Assembly: GCA_032164245.1 (NCBI GenBank)
Contig: JAVMKO010000001.1
Span: 13,243,603-13,307,602 of the forward strand
Direction: 5' to 3'
DNA: 64,000 nt
DNA from: Sternotherus odoratus
Lineage: Eukaryota; Chordata; Testudines; Kinosternidae
A program made the position numbers and the translations under genes. The notes under the pieces were generated by a model. That model saw nothing but the letters and a program-made list of their open reading frames with translations, ran no database searches and was not told where the DNA came from. Below are positions 49,301-57,079 of the stretch, in pieces (within the stretch, counting starts at the first letter, position 1; each line of letters opens with the position of its first letter).

Positions 49301-51604
49301 CATTTGAATGTATCCATGTGTTAGCAGTACAATCAAAGAGAGTTGAGAATTTGAAATCAAATTATCTTTACAAACATTTCACGTAAATGCACTCTGCTGT
49401 GTTCAGAACCCGAAAGAAAAATAGAAATAAATATGTTTAGACATTAAGGCCAGAAGGAACCATCATCATCTAGTCTGATCTCCTGTACATCCCAGGACAC
49501 ATAACCTCATCCCCGCTCCCGTAATTCAGCCAGAGATTACATGCCTGTTACAGAAGTCCTCAAATCTTGATTTAAAGAGTTCAAGTTATCGGGAATCCAC
49601 CATTTATTCTAGTTCAAACCAGCAAGTGACCTGTGATCAACACTGCAGAGGAAGGCAAAAAAGACCAGAGTTTCTGCCAATCTGACCTTGGGGGAATTCC
49701 TTCCTGACCCCAAATATGGCAATCATTTAGACACTAAGCATATGTGCAAGTTCTACCATCCAGACACCTAGGAAAGAGTTCTCTGTAGTAACTCAAAGCC
49801 CTCCCCATCTAGTGTCCCATCTCTGGCTGTTGAAGATATTTCAGTCGCGGATTGGTCATATGGCATTGTAAGCAATCTCATCATACCATCCCCTCCATAA
49901 ACTTATCAAACTAAGTCTTGAAGTCAGTTATGATTTTTTGTCCCCACTGTTCCCCTTGGAATGCGGTTCCAGAATTTCACTTCTTTCAGAGAGAGGAAAC
50001 CTTTGTCTAATTTCAAGCCTAAACTTATTGCTGGCCAGTTTATATCCATTTGTTCTTGTGCCAACATTGGACCTTAACTTAAACAACTCCTCTCCCTCTC
50101 TAGTGTTTATCCCTCATATGTATTTAGAGAGCAATCGTATCTCTGCTCATCCTTTGGTTAAACTAAACAAGCCAAGATCCATAAGTCTTCTCTCATAAGA
50201 TTTCTCTGATCATGCTAGTAGCCCTTCTGCACCTGTTCCAGTTTGAATTCATCTTTCTTCAACATGGGAGACCAGAATTTTACATAGTATTTCAGATGAG
50301 GTATCAGATCCAGTGTTATTAATGCTTCCCTATCACTACTGGAAATACCTCACCTGAGGCATCCTAGGATTGCGTTAGCCTTTTTCATGGCCACATCACA
50401 TTGGTGGCTCATAGTCATCCTGTGATAGATCTTGCTGCATTGGTTGTTTTCCTCCTCTGTTGTTTACAACTTACAAGTCTACTGCTTATAGCAGATATTT
50501 TCGTTAGTCCTTAAGTGACCTTGCACTTTTCACCCTATTTCTATTACTCCAGTTTTCAAGATCATCCAAATCTCCTTATATGATATTCTGGTCCTCTCCA
50601 TATTGACATTACCTCCCAGCTTTGTTCCCCTGCAGACTTTATTGATACACTTCCACTTTTTTGCCAGGATCATTAATTAAAATATAAAATAAGATTTGTC
50701 CTAAGACACATCCTTCACGAGTAACCTCCCTCCAGCCTGACAGTTCACCTTTCAGCATGACCTATTGTAGTCTCCCCATTTCCTTCCCCACCTTTCAGTT
50801 CTCTTATTAATCCCCATCTTCTCCAAGTCACGTAGCCCAAAATATTTGCCTATATAACTTTGTCTTTTAACACTTGTGTATTACATTATTTGAGTCCTTC
50901 AGATGTTCCAAAGGACAGAGTTCTCAGCACTTGTCCCAGGGCAGAAGCCTCCATGTTGATGCCATATTACTTTAAAATTCTTCCCTTCAGCAGTTTGTAT
51001 CAAACAATCCTTCTGCTTTCCCTATTGTTTGAGATAGACTAGATTTCTCTTCCTACCAGGCTTTGTGTGTGTGCTTGAAAACGAGCACCCTCTTAACTTC
51101 TTTAATCTCTGCAGAAACTCTTTGGTGGAAATGCAGAATCGTCACGGAGCCAGAGCATCAGAGGATCAAGATCATTCACCTCATCTTGTACAAAGAGGTA
51201 AATTAACAGAAGATAATTGTTATGGGATCAAATCCTGGGCCTGGCCCTGCTGTGCCCAGTATAAGCCAGCTTTGCATTGCTGCCAGGCCAGTCAAGTGGC
51301 ACAATACTGAGAACTCTCAGGACTGCTCATCTTAGTCCAGAAGTCTATAGGGTCTTTTTGTAACTGAAGATAAGCCAGCAATTGCAACTCCTTAGCTACA
51401 GTCCACAGGGCTATAAATCTGACATCTTTTCACAAAAGAGTGAAAATCTAATTTAACATAATTTTAATTCTCTTTCTCTCAGGAACTGATCCTCAGCACT
51501 GGCAGCAGCAGAGGAATATTCCAATACACTCCTGTCCCAAGTGTGGAGAAATTCTACCTGACATGGACACGCTTCAGATCCATGTTATGGACTGTATCAT
51601 CTGA
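22788..51604 (+). CDS. OPTN: Optineurin, 13 coding exons, 566 aa
   Basis: Optineurin is a cytosolic selective-autophagy receptor and signalling adaptor. It binds ubiquitin chains, LC3/GABARAP, Rab8, myosin VI and TBK1. Thirteen exons with GT-AG borders and compatible phases (1701 coding nt) give 566 residues, against 577 in human. Visible features: TBK1-binding-type N-terminal coiled coil with Glu50 conserved; LIR core FVEI at 169-172 preceded by Ser168, equivalent to the human TBK1 target Ser177; long coiled coils at about 230-500; UBAN motif with Asp462 and Glu466, equivalent to human Asp474 and Glu478; C-terminal CCHC zinc finger at Cys544, Cys547, His560, Cys564. No frameshift or stop is seen. 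The ninth coding intron is inflated to 8.1 kb by a DIRS element and a palindrome-rich element. Identification is by recalled similarity to human OPTN along the whole length. Confidence 0.95.
25115..25302 (+). CDS. OPTN: OPTN coding exon 2
   Basis: The first two bases complete Glu56, then 62 codons (57-118) follow, ending in phase 0 at donor GTAGGG. It includes [14 protein letters not shown], matching human NQAMKGRFEELSAW, in the TBK1-binding coiled coil. The acceptor is CTCTCTAG. Confidence 0.93.
27706..27876 (+). CDS. OPTN: OPTN coding exon 3 (LIR exon)
   Basis: Residues 119-175 lie between acceptor TTTCCCAG and donor GTAAGT. It carries the conserved [14 protein letters not shown] heptads and then [11 protein letters not shown], the LC3-interacting region with its phosphorylatable serine. 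The exon start is shorter and divergent compared with human. Confidence 0.93.
28290..28325. repeat. (TG)n(GA)n microsatellite
   Basis: About 12 TG units followed by GA units, intronic in OPTN between coding exons 3 and 4. A minus-strand frame over it is an artefact of the repeat. Confidence 0.8.
29277..29356 (+). CDS. OPTN: OPTN coding exon 4 (divergent linker)
   Basis: Residues 176-201 plus two bases, between acceptor CCCAATAG and donor GTATGT. The encoded linker is polar and poorly conserved against human. It is assigned by position, by phase and by good splice sites rather than by strong similarity. Confidence 0.78.
30404..30553 (+). CDS. OPTN: OPTN coding exon 5
   Basis: The acceptor TACTAATAG gives [12 protein letters not shown] and then [13 protein letters not shown], matching human SKYRSRSAD and EELTVSQLLLCLR. 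A nearer AG at 30420 is also possible, but choosing it would lose the conserved KF..SRSRS stretch. Donor GTATAT; the exon ends two bases into Arg252. Confidence 0.88.
31380..31745. mobile_element. MITE-like repeat in OPTN intron
   Basis: Blocks such as 'gtatgtctgcactgc' and 'gcagtgtagatggatcc' resemble the 'GTAGACATACCC / GGGTATGTCTACAC' ends of MITEs elsewhere in the window (near 2900, 61220 and 63141). A short inverted repeat lies at 31483-31512. Boundaries are approximate. Confidence 0.45.
32243..32333 (+). CDS. OPTN: OPTN coding exon 6
   Basis: Residues 252-282, acceptor TTTCTCAG, donor GTATGT, phase 0 end. It encodes [20 protein letters not shown], aligned to the human acidic GTQTEG-type linker (IETQTEGSTEKEND). 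Confidence 0.86.
32980..35060 (-). mobile_element. Antisense L2-clade LINE remnant
   Basis: On the minus strand, 33366-33632 encodes a degraded reverse transcriptase core: [14 protein letters not shown] replaces the L2-type QYADDTQLYMS, so the catalytic aspartates have become glutamates. Past that frame's stop comes NPGKTEV, another L2-type block. Further minus frames at 33851-34051, 34229-34432 and 34792-35049 probably continue upstream into the linker and endonuclease. The copy is old, frameshifted and non-functional. Confidence 0.55.
35170..35680 (+). mobile_element. CR1 LINE 3' end
   Basis: It contains 'cccagaggagagccataaaatga', 'ttaggaaaaactttataac' and 'gggttggactagaggaactctcg', then ends 'ccctatgtttctatgagtc', the CR1 3' untranslated pattern. 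Intronic in OPTN, dead and 5'-truncated. Confidence 0.7.
36063..36178 (+). CDS. OPTN: OPTN coding exon 7
   Basis: Residues 283-320 plus two bases, acceptor TTCTAACAG, donor GTAAGG. It encodes [19 protein letters not shown], almost identical to the human coiled-coil segment. Confidence 0.93.
37024..37173 (+). CDS. OPTN: OPTN coding exon 8
   Basis: Residues 321-370 plus two bases, acceptor TTTTGTCAG, donor GTGAGT. The coiled-coil segment [20 protein letters not shown] matches human [20 protein letters not shown]. Confidence 0.93.
38085..38190 (+). mobile_element. CR1 3'-tail fragment
   Basis: 'gatcggaatagtcccttctggacttgaaatctatgaa' is a CR1-type 3' end, also seen at 62160-62210. Only a short piece remains. 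Confidence 0.5.
38740..38833 (+). CDS. OPTN: OPTN coding exon 9
   Basis: Residues 371-402, acceptor CTTAAACAG, donor GTAAAC, phase 0 end. It contains [11 protein letters not shown], equivalent to human LKTIEELTRKE. The following intron contains the DIRS insertion, starting 237 bp after the donor. Confidence 0.9.
39073..39254 (+). repeat. DIRS left inverted terminal repeat
   Basis: About 180 bp from CTTCTTCGAGTG to TTCTTTACCG, matching the reverse complement of 45133-45316 with few differences. The right copy extends about 27 bp further outward, so the termini are unequal as usual for DIRS. Confidence 0.9.
39412..42019 (+). pseudogene. DIRS gag-like ORF1, frameshifted with two stops
   Basis: The N-terminal part (frame of 39454-40167) has a Cys-rich start (CSECGKP, CLKC, CKIC) and a basic, Pro-rich region. 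The reading then shifts frame around 39950-40010 into an Arg-Ser-rich domain (39857-40438). In that frame it runs to 42019, interrupted by TGA at 40436-40438 and 41183-41185. The last 277 codons look like the C-terminal gag domain of turtle DIRS elements. A 165-bp tandem duplication (40380-40709) lies in the RS-rich part. At the first TGA the duplicate copy still has CGA, so CpG decay explains it. The likely role was nucleic-acid binding and particle formation. Confidence 0.75.
40380..40709 (+). repeat. 165-bp tandem duplication in DIRS gag
   Basis: ACCGGACCCCGTCGCGG recurs at 40380 and 40545, with the following 165 bp (55 codons) alike apart from scattered substitutions. Two copies are present and the frame is kept. 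Confidence 0.85.
42048..43937 (+). CDS. DIRS Pol: reverse transcriptase, RNase H, MT-like domain
   Basis: An intact 629-residue ORF. RT motifs: [11 protein letters not shown] (101-111), [13 protein letters not shown] (137-149, Asp141) and YLDD (205-208). RNase H carboxylates: Asp372 in [12 protein letters not shown], Glu404 in NVRELRA, Asp429 in [12 protein letters not shown] and Asp480 in TLADHLSRS. The C-terminal 500-600 region has [22 protein letters not shown] and [10 protein letters not shown], the DIRS methyltransferase-like domain. It overlaps the recombinase ORF by 19 bp and starts 28 bp after gag ends. It copies element RNA into DNA. No disabling change is seen. Confidence 0.92.
   Translation: MNLDPPFGDRLSYFLRAWSDITSDQWVLRTVEVGYSLQLSSTPPTHPPSSSLFRDPSHEQLLVQEVRSLLALGAIEPVPQEFKGKGFYSRYFLIPKAKGGLRPILDLRGLNTYMIRFKFRMVTLGTIIPSLDPGDWFVALDMKDAYFHVSIKPSHRRYLCFMVAGEHYQFAVLPFGLSTAPRVFTKCMAVVAVFLRRRGVQLYPYLDDWLIRGTSRDQVSTHVRLVISTFDHLGILLNKEKSTLEPTQKIEFIGALLDSTVARASLPQPRFLTIQSAIRQLHTCPMTTVRAFLSLLGHMASCTHVTQHARLRLRPLQSWLAVAYRPRRDSIDALLSIPRATLSALAWWEDQDNVCQGVPFLPPSPSMSLVTDASSLGWGAHLGDLRTQGRWSESDLCLHINVRELRAVRLACQAFRDTLRGHCVAVLTDNTTAQYYINKQGGARSSPLCQEAILLWEFCIAHGIHPVASFLPGVQNTLADHLSRSFMTHEWSLRPDVIRPIFRRWGFPHIDLFASRQNRKCLQFCSFRGSSRGSLTDAFLLPWTGHLFYAFPPIPLLHKAILKIRRDRAHVILIALAWPRQCWYASLLRLSRAPPISLPLWPDLISQDHGRLLHPDLQSLHLTAWLLHG
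43919..44986 (+). CDS. DIRS tyrosine recombinase
   Basis: 355 residues if translation begins at the ATG overlapping the end of pol. It belongs to the phage-integrase-like tyrosine recombinase family that inserts the circular DIRS intermediate. An N-terminal SAM-like core-binding part (about 25-110, [14 protein letters not shown]) is followed by the catalytic domain with Arg161/Arg162 ([11 protein letters not shown]), His291 and Arg294 (HSTR), Trp317 and nucleophile Tyr327 (HTFAAHYAI), so the catalytic set is complete. The frame is open much further upstream, to 42098, inside pol (see findings). The true start could be elsewhere. Confidence 0.92.
   Translation: MAAPWLRGPELLCSAEVQDVLLGSRKPSTRSTYTAKWTRFSAWCRQHDIVPSEAAIPRILDYLLGLRNQGLSTSTIRVHLAAISAFHPGQSNHSVFSDPVVYRFLKGLDKLYPSVKRPIPPWDLNLVLSRLTMPPFEPLATCSLLHLSWKVAFLVAITSARRVSEIRALTSEPPYTIFHKDKVQLRPHPAFLPTVVSPFHVNQDICLPVFYAKPHTSGREQQLHTLDVRRALAFYLDRTKQFRKTTQLFVAVAERMKGQPVSAQRLSSWITSCIHTCYELTGIPVERVTAHSTRAQASSVAFREGVPITDICRAATWSSVHTFAAHYAIVQQTRDDAAFGSAVLQSAMGQPDPTS
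45002..45100 (+). repeat. DIRS internal complementary region (ICR)
   Basis: 45002-45040 is the exact reverse complement of the left terminus (39071-39109). 45042-45100 is the reverse complement of the right terminus (45284-45342) with one mismatch. The two abut as in a circle junction. In the DIRS model the ICR templates completion of the ends. It begins 15 bp after the recombinase stop. Confidence 0.92.
45133..45343 (-). repeat. DIRS right inverted terminal repeat
   Basis: It is complementary to 39073-39254, with an extra outward stretch of about 27 bp (AACAGTTACAGGTAAGTAACC) up to the GTT at 45341-45343. Confidence 0.9.
45569..46689. mobile_element. Pogo/Tigger-like element with expanded GC core, 1121 bp
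   Basis: It begins CAGTAAACCCTCGATTTAACGG and ends with the complement of CAGTGAAACCTCGATATAACGG, between TA dinucleotides. It is the same family as 20932-21222, in opposite orientation. The GC core, about 110 bp there, has grown here to about 860 bp of palindromic repeats, and the terminal 75 bp is duplicated as a fold-back (46529-46689). It lies 225 bp beyond the DIRS element in the same OPTN intron. Confidence 0.75.
45665..46525. repeat. Array of GC-rich palindromes with poly-C/poly-G spacers
   Basis: Roughly eight to ten units are built from GTTGACAGCTCCCGCC, GGGCTCCCCGC and their complements, so each unit folds on itself (for example 46106-46159). Units are separated by runs of 6-14 C or G. 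Long open frames on both strands (for example 45528-46544 minus) result from this composition and are not genes. Confidence 0.85.
46967..47125 (+). CDS. OPTN: OPTN coding exon 10
   Basis: Residues 403-455, acceptor CTTCCTTGCAG, donor GTATGG, phase 0. [20 protein letters not shown] is identical to human and forms the first part of the UBAN coiled coil. Confidence 0.95.
47904..48034 (+). CDS. OPTN: OPTN coding exon 11 (UBAN)
   Basis: Residues 456-498 plus two bases, acceptor CTGACCAG, donor [26 protein letters not shown] carries Asp462 and Glu466, counterparts of human Asp474 and Glu478, which are required for linear-ubiquitin binding. Confidence 0.95.
48430..49284 (+). pseudogene. hAT transposase 3' remnant (ZBED-like)
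   Basis: 48468-48752 encodes [19 protein letters not shown] and the acidic, basic-spaced stretch typical of the C-terminal half of ZBED1-like hAT transposases. The hAT dimerisation block follows ([19 protein letters not shown]), broken by stops at about 48750, 48834 and 48917. The element's right terminus, ending TTGCTTGTCAGCCCTA, lies near 49270-49284. The 5' half is missing. It is intronic in OPTN and non-functional. Confidence 0.75.
49435..50850 (-). mobile_element. Antisense CR1 LINE remnant
   Basis: It starts with the reverse complement of a CR1 tail ('ccagaaggaaccatcatcatctagtctgatctcc') and continues through RT-derived sequence with no intact frame. Old insertion in the OPTN intron before coding exon 12. 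Confidence 0.6.
51115..51197 (+). CDS. OPTN: OPTN coding exon 12
   Basis: Residues 499-526 plus one base, acceptor CTCTGCAG, donor GTAAAT. It encodes [18 protein letters not shown], close to human SLMEMQSRHGARTSDSDQ. Confidence 0.93.
51483..51604 (+). CDS. OPTN: OPTN coding exon 13 and stop
   Basis: The acceptor TTTCTCTCAG is followed by residues 527-566 and TGA at 51602-51604. It encodes the CCHC zinc finger ([20 protein letters not shown] then MDCII) used in ubiquitin binding, near identical to human. Confidence 0.95.
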
Positions 51605-52437
51605 ATGCTGATCTCCTGCTCTTCATAAATGGAAATTTTCACCTGCCAAGCAAATGCATTCTTTCCCTCTAGAATAGGACCTGATCCTACTCCCCGTGAA
51701 GTTTTACAGGGTTTTCCCACTGATTTCATGGACATCAGAACAACAACACTTTTTTCTTTTAGCATTTCCATTCGTTTTAGGGAAGGGAGAATTTTCATAT
51801 TGTAAAATGAGTTGCTAATTTACAGAATTCCACATATATCTGCTGCAGTGGAATCTTTAACCATCCTCTAACAAGCTCCACTTCTCAGAGTTTATGATCA
51901 CTCAGAGTGGAGAATGGTTCACAATATCTGCTGAATTAATGCGGTCAAAGGAAAAGCAAGAGAGATACAGCTGATCAGTTTATATGTGAGTGAAGTAGTT
52001 ACAGGCTTAATCAAGAAGCTAACTCATGTTTGAGAAGCTTTTAATAAAATGAAATAGTTCTGTATTCATTACACTCATGAAATGAATACTGCTCTTGCAC
52101 TGAGTGGCAGTTCTATTTAATTCCCTGTAACCAGTCTAATCTGATATTAGATTATTGATACTGTAGTTTCTGTAGTCTTTGCTTTAACCAGATGTGGGCA
52201 AAGTGTAAGATTAAACTGGGTGGATCTGAAATATGTAGCTGCTGCTATATTAAATTCATTTGGTTTTATAGAACAACTCACAATTAAAGAAGCTGTCTTT
52301 ACTCCTCTCAATTGTAATAAATTCACTTGAACTTGTACAGTAGATCTCAAAATATTTTGCTGGAAACAGGTATAGAGAATGTAACTTAATCATTTAGGAG
52401 AGTTAATTGAGTTTCATGTTTATGAGACAAAAATAAA
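51605..52437 (+). terminator. OPTN 3' UTR with candidate poly(A) signals
   Basis: AATAAA occurs at 52043-52048, 52316-52321 and 52432-52437. No repeat interrupts the stretch. Which signal is used cannot be decided without transcript data, but all are within a normal 3'-UTR length. Confidence 0.6.
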
Positions 52438-52604
52438 TCTGTTGCAAAACACAAAAACCAGCTTTGAAATTTGCACATATTCTTTGTATTCTGTGCTTCT
52501 ACCAACTCTTAAAAACTATCACCGTCTTCCTTGGGATTGTGTTGGGATTCCAGATCAGCCCCTCAATCCGCTGCTCTTGTTGAATTACCATTGCAATCTA
52601 TAAA

Positions 52605-52705
52605 TAAGACAATGAAGACGTGTGGCACCTTAGAGACTTACCAGTTTATTTCAGCATACACTTTTGAGGGCTATAGCCCACTTCATCAGATGCATAGAAT
52701 GGAAC
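52605..52705 (+). repeat. Fold-back repeat family, copy
   Basis: It contains 'gtggcaccttagagactta', 'gctatagcccacttcatcag' and 'atgcatagaatggaac', blocks of the family at 18308-18640. Confidence 0.7.
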
Positions 52706-52721
52706 AGAAGTAAGATAAATC

Positions 52722-52895
52722 TCCTAGAACTGGAAAGACCTTGAAAGGTCATCCAGTCCAGTCCCCTGCCTACACTAGCAGGACCAAGTACTGTCCCCTG
52801 ATAGATTTTTTTGCCCCAGATCCCTAAATGGCCCCCTCAAGGATTGAATTCACAACCCTGGGTTTAGCAGGCCAATGCTCAAACCACTGAGCTAT
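52722..52895 (-). repeat. tRNA-derived SINE with CR1 tail, second copy
   Basis: It aligns block for block with 1440-1620, including 'tccctaaatggccccctcaagg' and 'ccaatgctcaaaccactgag'. The tRNA-like head is slightly truncated. Confidence 0.8.
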
Positions 52896-53179
52896 AATGT
52901 GGGGTTGAGCTATAATATTTATATACACATATTTATATACAATGAAATCTAGAATGCAAAATCTACTGCGACAGCCACCTGACCACTAGGAAATCATCAT
53001 GCTCCCCATGACTCTCTTTGAGGCTCTGCGAATACTGGAGGAGAGTGACAAAGGCAGAGAGAGCACAGCTGGTTCTGCTGTCCGAAAGCCACCCGGGCCT
53101 ATATGCCACTAGCCTGTTTACTGCAATTGTGTCCACCAAGTTATCGCAGACACAGGCATGCAGCAGTGTAGTCAATAAG

Positions 53180-55532
53180 GCCAAAGCACACTTGGAGCTG
53201 CAGCTAGCAAGGGATGTGAAGGGTAACAAGAAGGGTTTCTACGGGGTATGTTAGCAACAAGAAGGTCAGGGAAAGTATGGGACACTTACTGAATGGGGGA
53301 GGTAACCTAGTGACAGATGATGTGGAAAAAGCTGAAGTACTCAATGCTTTTTTTGGCCTCGGTCTTCACAGACAAAGTCAATTCCCAGACTGCTTCACTG
53401 GGCAGCACACTATGGGGAGGAGGTGAGAACCCTCAGTGGAGAAAGAACAGGTTATGAACTATTTAGAAAAGCTGGATCTGCACAAGTCCATGGGGCTGGA
53501 TCTAATGCATTTGAGGGCTGATGTGATTGCAGAGCCATTGGCCATTATCTCTGAAAACTTGTGGCAATCATGAGAGGTCCGGACGATTGGAAGAAGGCAA
53601 ATATAATGCCCATTTTTCAAAAAGAGGAGAAGGTGAATACGGGGAACTACAGACCAGTCAGCCTCACCTTAGTCCCTGGAAAAAATCATGGAGCAGGTCC
53701 TCAAGGAATCCATTTTGAAGCACTTGGAGGAGAGGAAGGTGATCAGGAATAGTCAACATGGATTCACCAAGGCATAGGTGCTGACTCTGTGGGTGCTGTG
53801 GGGCTGGAGCACACACGGCGGCAGCTCCCTGCCCCAGCTCCGCTCCGCTCCACCTCTACCTCTTCTGAGTATGCCAGTGTCCTGCTTCTTCCGTCTCTCT
53901 CTCTCCCAGCGCTTGCCACGCAAATCGGCTGTTTTGCGCGGCAAGCCTAGGAGGGAGGAGTAGTGGCGCACGCGGGGAGGAGGCGGAACGGAGGTGAGCT
54001 GGAGGTGGGGTCGGTTCTTCTGCTACCCCCGCCCCCAATCTGCTGGGTTATTTCCTGAGGCCCGCCAAGCTCTCGCCCCCCCACCCCCAGCTCACCTCCG
54101 TTCCACCTCCTCCCCTGAGCGTGCCGCCACTCCGCTTCTCCCTCCCTCCTAGGCTTGCCGCGCTAAACAGCTGTTTGGCAAGCTGGAGTGGGGGAAGAGG
54201 GGAAACACTGTGCTGAGGGGAGGAGGCAGGGCCAGGGTGGGGAAGGAATGGGGTTGGGATGGGGCCAAGGATAGGGGGGCATGAGCACCCACCGGTGCCG
54301 GGGAAACTTGGCACCTATGCACTGAGAGCAAGTCATGCCTGACCAATTTGATTGCCTTCTATGATGAGATGACTGGCTCTGTGGATATGGGAAAAGCGGT
54401 GGATGTGACATATCTTGACTTTAGCAAAACTTTTGATATGGTCTCCCGCAGTATTCTTCTCAGCAAGTTAAAAAAGTCTGGATTGGATGAATGGACTATA
54501 AGGTGGATAGAAAGCTGACTAGATCATTGGGCTCAGTGGGTAGTGATCAACAGCTCGATGTCTAGTTGGTAGTCGGTATCAAGGGGAGTGCCCCAGAGGT
54601 CAGTCCTGGGGTTGATTTTGTTCAACATCTTCATTAATGATCTGGATGATGGGATGGATTGCACCCTCAGCAAGTTCGCAGATGACACTAAGCTGGGGGG
54701 AGAGGTAGATATGCTGGAAGGTAGGGATAGGTTTCAGAGTAACCTAGACAAATTGGAGAATTGGGCCAAAAGAAATCTGACGAGGTTCAACAAGGACAAG
54801 TGCAGAGTTCTGTATTTAGGACAAAAGAATCTCATGCGCTGCTACAGGCTGGACACCAACTGGATAAGTGACAGTTCTGCAGAAAAGGACCTGGGAGTTA
54901 CAGTGGATGAGAAACTGGATATGAGTCAGCAGTGTGCCCTTGTTACCAAGAAGGCCAACAGCAAATTGGACTACATTAGTAGGAGCATTGCCAGCGAATT
55001 GAGGGAAGTGATTATTCCCCCTCTATTCATCACTGGTGAGGCCACACCCTGGAGTATTGCGTCCATTTTGGGGGCCCGACTACAGAAAGAATGTGGATAA
55101 ACCGGAGAGAGTCCAGTGGAGGGTAACAGAAATGATTAGGGGGCTGAGGGAACTGGGCTTATTTAGTCTGCAGAGGAGTGAGGGGGGATTTGATAGCAGC
55201 CTTCAACTATCTGAAGGAGGGTTCCAAAGAGGATGGATCTAGGCTGCAGTCAGTGGTGGCAGATGACAGAATAAGGAGCAATGGTCTCAACTTGCAGTGG
55301 AAGAGGTCTAGGTTGGTTATTAGGAAAAACTTTCAAGAGGAGGGTGGTGAAGCACTTGAATGGGTTATATAGGGAAGTGGTAGAATCTCCATCCTTAGAG
55401 GTTTTTAAGGCCCAGCTTGACAAAGCCCTGGCTGGGATGATTTAGTTGGGGTTGGTTCTGCTTTGAGCAGGATGTTGGACTAGATGACCTCCTGAGCTCT
55501 CTTCCACCCCTAATCTTCTATGATTCTATGAT
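53180..55532 (+). pseudogene. CR1 LINE ORF2, truncated and frameshifted
   Basis: Plus-strand blocks of CR1 reverse transcriptase appear in order: VKGNKKGFYG, DDWKKANIMPIFQKEEK then NTGNYRPVSLT, YLDFSKTFDMVSRSIL, and a 170-codon frame (54588-55100) with [25 protein letters not shown] (catalytic F-ADD) and [15 protein letters not shown]. It ends with the CR1 tail 'cttctatgattctatgat' (55515-55532). Several frameshifts, an internal insertion (53772-54320) and loss of the 5' endonuclease show that it is dead. Confidence 0.85.
53772..54320. mobile_element. GC-rich hAT-like element inserted in CR1
   Basis: The termini GCATAGGTGC and GCACCTATGC are exact inverted repeats. CR1 coding sequence stops at the left end (GFTKA) and resumes just after the right end (SHA-LTNLIAFYDEM). 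The inside repeats 'cgctccacctctacctcttctgag'-like and 'ccgttccacctcctcccctgag' blocks in both orientations. A clean target duplication is not visible. Confidence 0.6.
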
Positions 55533-55963
55533 CACTGCCTGTCACGGGAGAATGTCTTACCAGAGGAGGAGAAATAAGGTTGCTATTACTAGAAACTCTC
55601 GGGCGAGGATTGCAGTGTACCTCTATGGAAATTCCATTGAGATCTGTCAGGAGGATTCAAGGGATGTCCCTGTGTACACAAACTGGTTTGTTTGCCCTCC
55701 CTCGCCTAACTTTATCTAGAGGGAAATGAAAAGCAGATAACAACGCTACATCTCTTAGTTCTACCACTACAAGTAAAATAATGAAAAATCAAAAAATATG
55801 TCCTGCTAATTTGCAGTGCCATCCTTGGAATGGAAAATTTATTTACACATTTACATGAGGTTCCTTCCTCTCCATCGGGCTCACCCGTGTTGACTGGATG
55901 TATTGCGGTGGAGTTAGAAACAGGTTCTGGCTTGTGGAACAGATGGATCTCCAGTTCCGTCTC

Positions 55964-56326
55964 CTATATCCCTCCTCCTGGCTGTTCATGACTCAGGCCC
56001 CTCAGAGCGGTGGTGGGATCTCTCTCAGGTATGGCATGCAGGTCATTGTCAAAGTGACACATCTGCAGGTTGGCATCAGGTTGAATGTTGATGACCCTGG
56101 CCTTTTGAAATGCCTGCCACAGTTCCTTGGCTTTCACACAGCACCGCTGCTGGTCCTTCTTGTATCCCTCCACCTGCATTCCTTGAGCAAACTGCTCATA
56201 GATGTTGATGTTTCTAGAGCTGGTTTGGAGCTGTGCCCGTATAGCCTTTTCTCCATTCATGTCCAAGAGATGTAATAACTCCTGACTACACCAGGCAGAA
56301 GTGCAGCTGGAGCATGTAGCTGGCAT
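55964..56326 (-). CDS. Myb/SANT-like (trihelix) ORF, transposon-derived
   Basis: 120 residues on the minus strand. The pattern SAWCSQELLHLLDMNGEKAI, then SSRNINIYEQFAQGM and KAKELWQAFQKA, is that of the Myb/SANT-like DNA-binding domain found in Harbinger-type transposon proteins and their domesticated relatives (MSANTD/ZSCAN29-like). There are no splice sites or transposase alongside. It is probably a relic that happens to be open, but a small retained gene is not excluded. Confidence 0.5.
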   Translation of the reverse strand: MPATCSSCTSAWCSQELLHLLDMNGEKAIRAQLQTSSRNINIYEQFAQGMQVEGYKKDQQRCCVKAKELWQAFQKARVINIQPDANLQMCHFDNDLHAIPERDPTTALRGLSHEQPGGGI

Positions 56327-56399
56327 GATCAGCTGGGCAGTTACAACAACAGAGAGCAGACAGAGGTGTGCTCACCGATCTGGACAACCAGAAAAAGGC

Positions 56400-57020
56400 A
56401 TTTCAAAAACATGCAGAGATTTTAAAGGGTGGTATCTGGTCTATGTGACTCCTGGGCAGTGAAGCTCTCAGTTGTGACCAGAGCAGTCAGTGTCAAGCTT
56501 TGTGGGACAGCGTCGGAGGGCTGCTAGGGTCGACATGAGTAATACCGTCTGTGTTTGCACAGCATTGGCCTCTGTACACTGACTGTTGCTCACTGCTGCT
56601 TGAGGAAGTGATGTTACTATGTTAGCATAATGGGTGACTTAAATTTGTCTCCCATTGATACAAGTATAGATACATGCACAATGAGGTCGATGCAAAGCAG
56701 CTTATGTTGACATAGATTTGTGTAGACCAGGTCTAATTGTCACAAACCTTTTAACAATGAATTACTTTGTGTCTGTTTTGCAAATGAAGAAACCCAGTTG
56801 TTAGAGATTCTGCATTGATATCAATTTGATAGAAGTACTGTAATTCTGTATTTTTCTGATAGAAGGTTAATGGAGCTCATTTAATAAAAGGAGCATTAAT
56901 CCTACTTAGAACATAGACAATCAGCGCAAAAGGCCATACTGAGAATTAACAATTCCACAATCAAGCCAATTATAATAATTTGTAAGTGGTTTGAGTTAAG
57001 TGGGGAGCTTGGTGTGGAGT
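56400..57020. other. Intergenic, no gene recognised
   Basis: Mostly featureless. About 56640-56730 resembles one end of the 'GTAGAC' MITE family. No exon-like signal. Confidence 0.4.
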
Positions 57021-57079
57021 GCTTCTGCAACAGCCATGTCTACACTGCAGCAGGGCTCTAAATGCTGTAGCATTATAGT

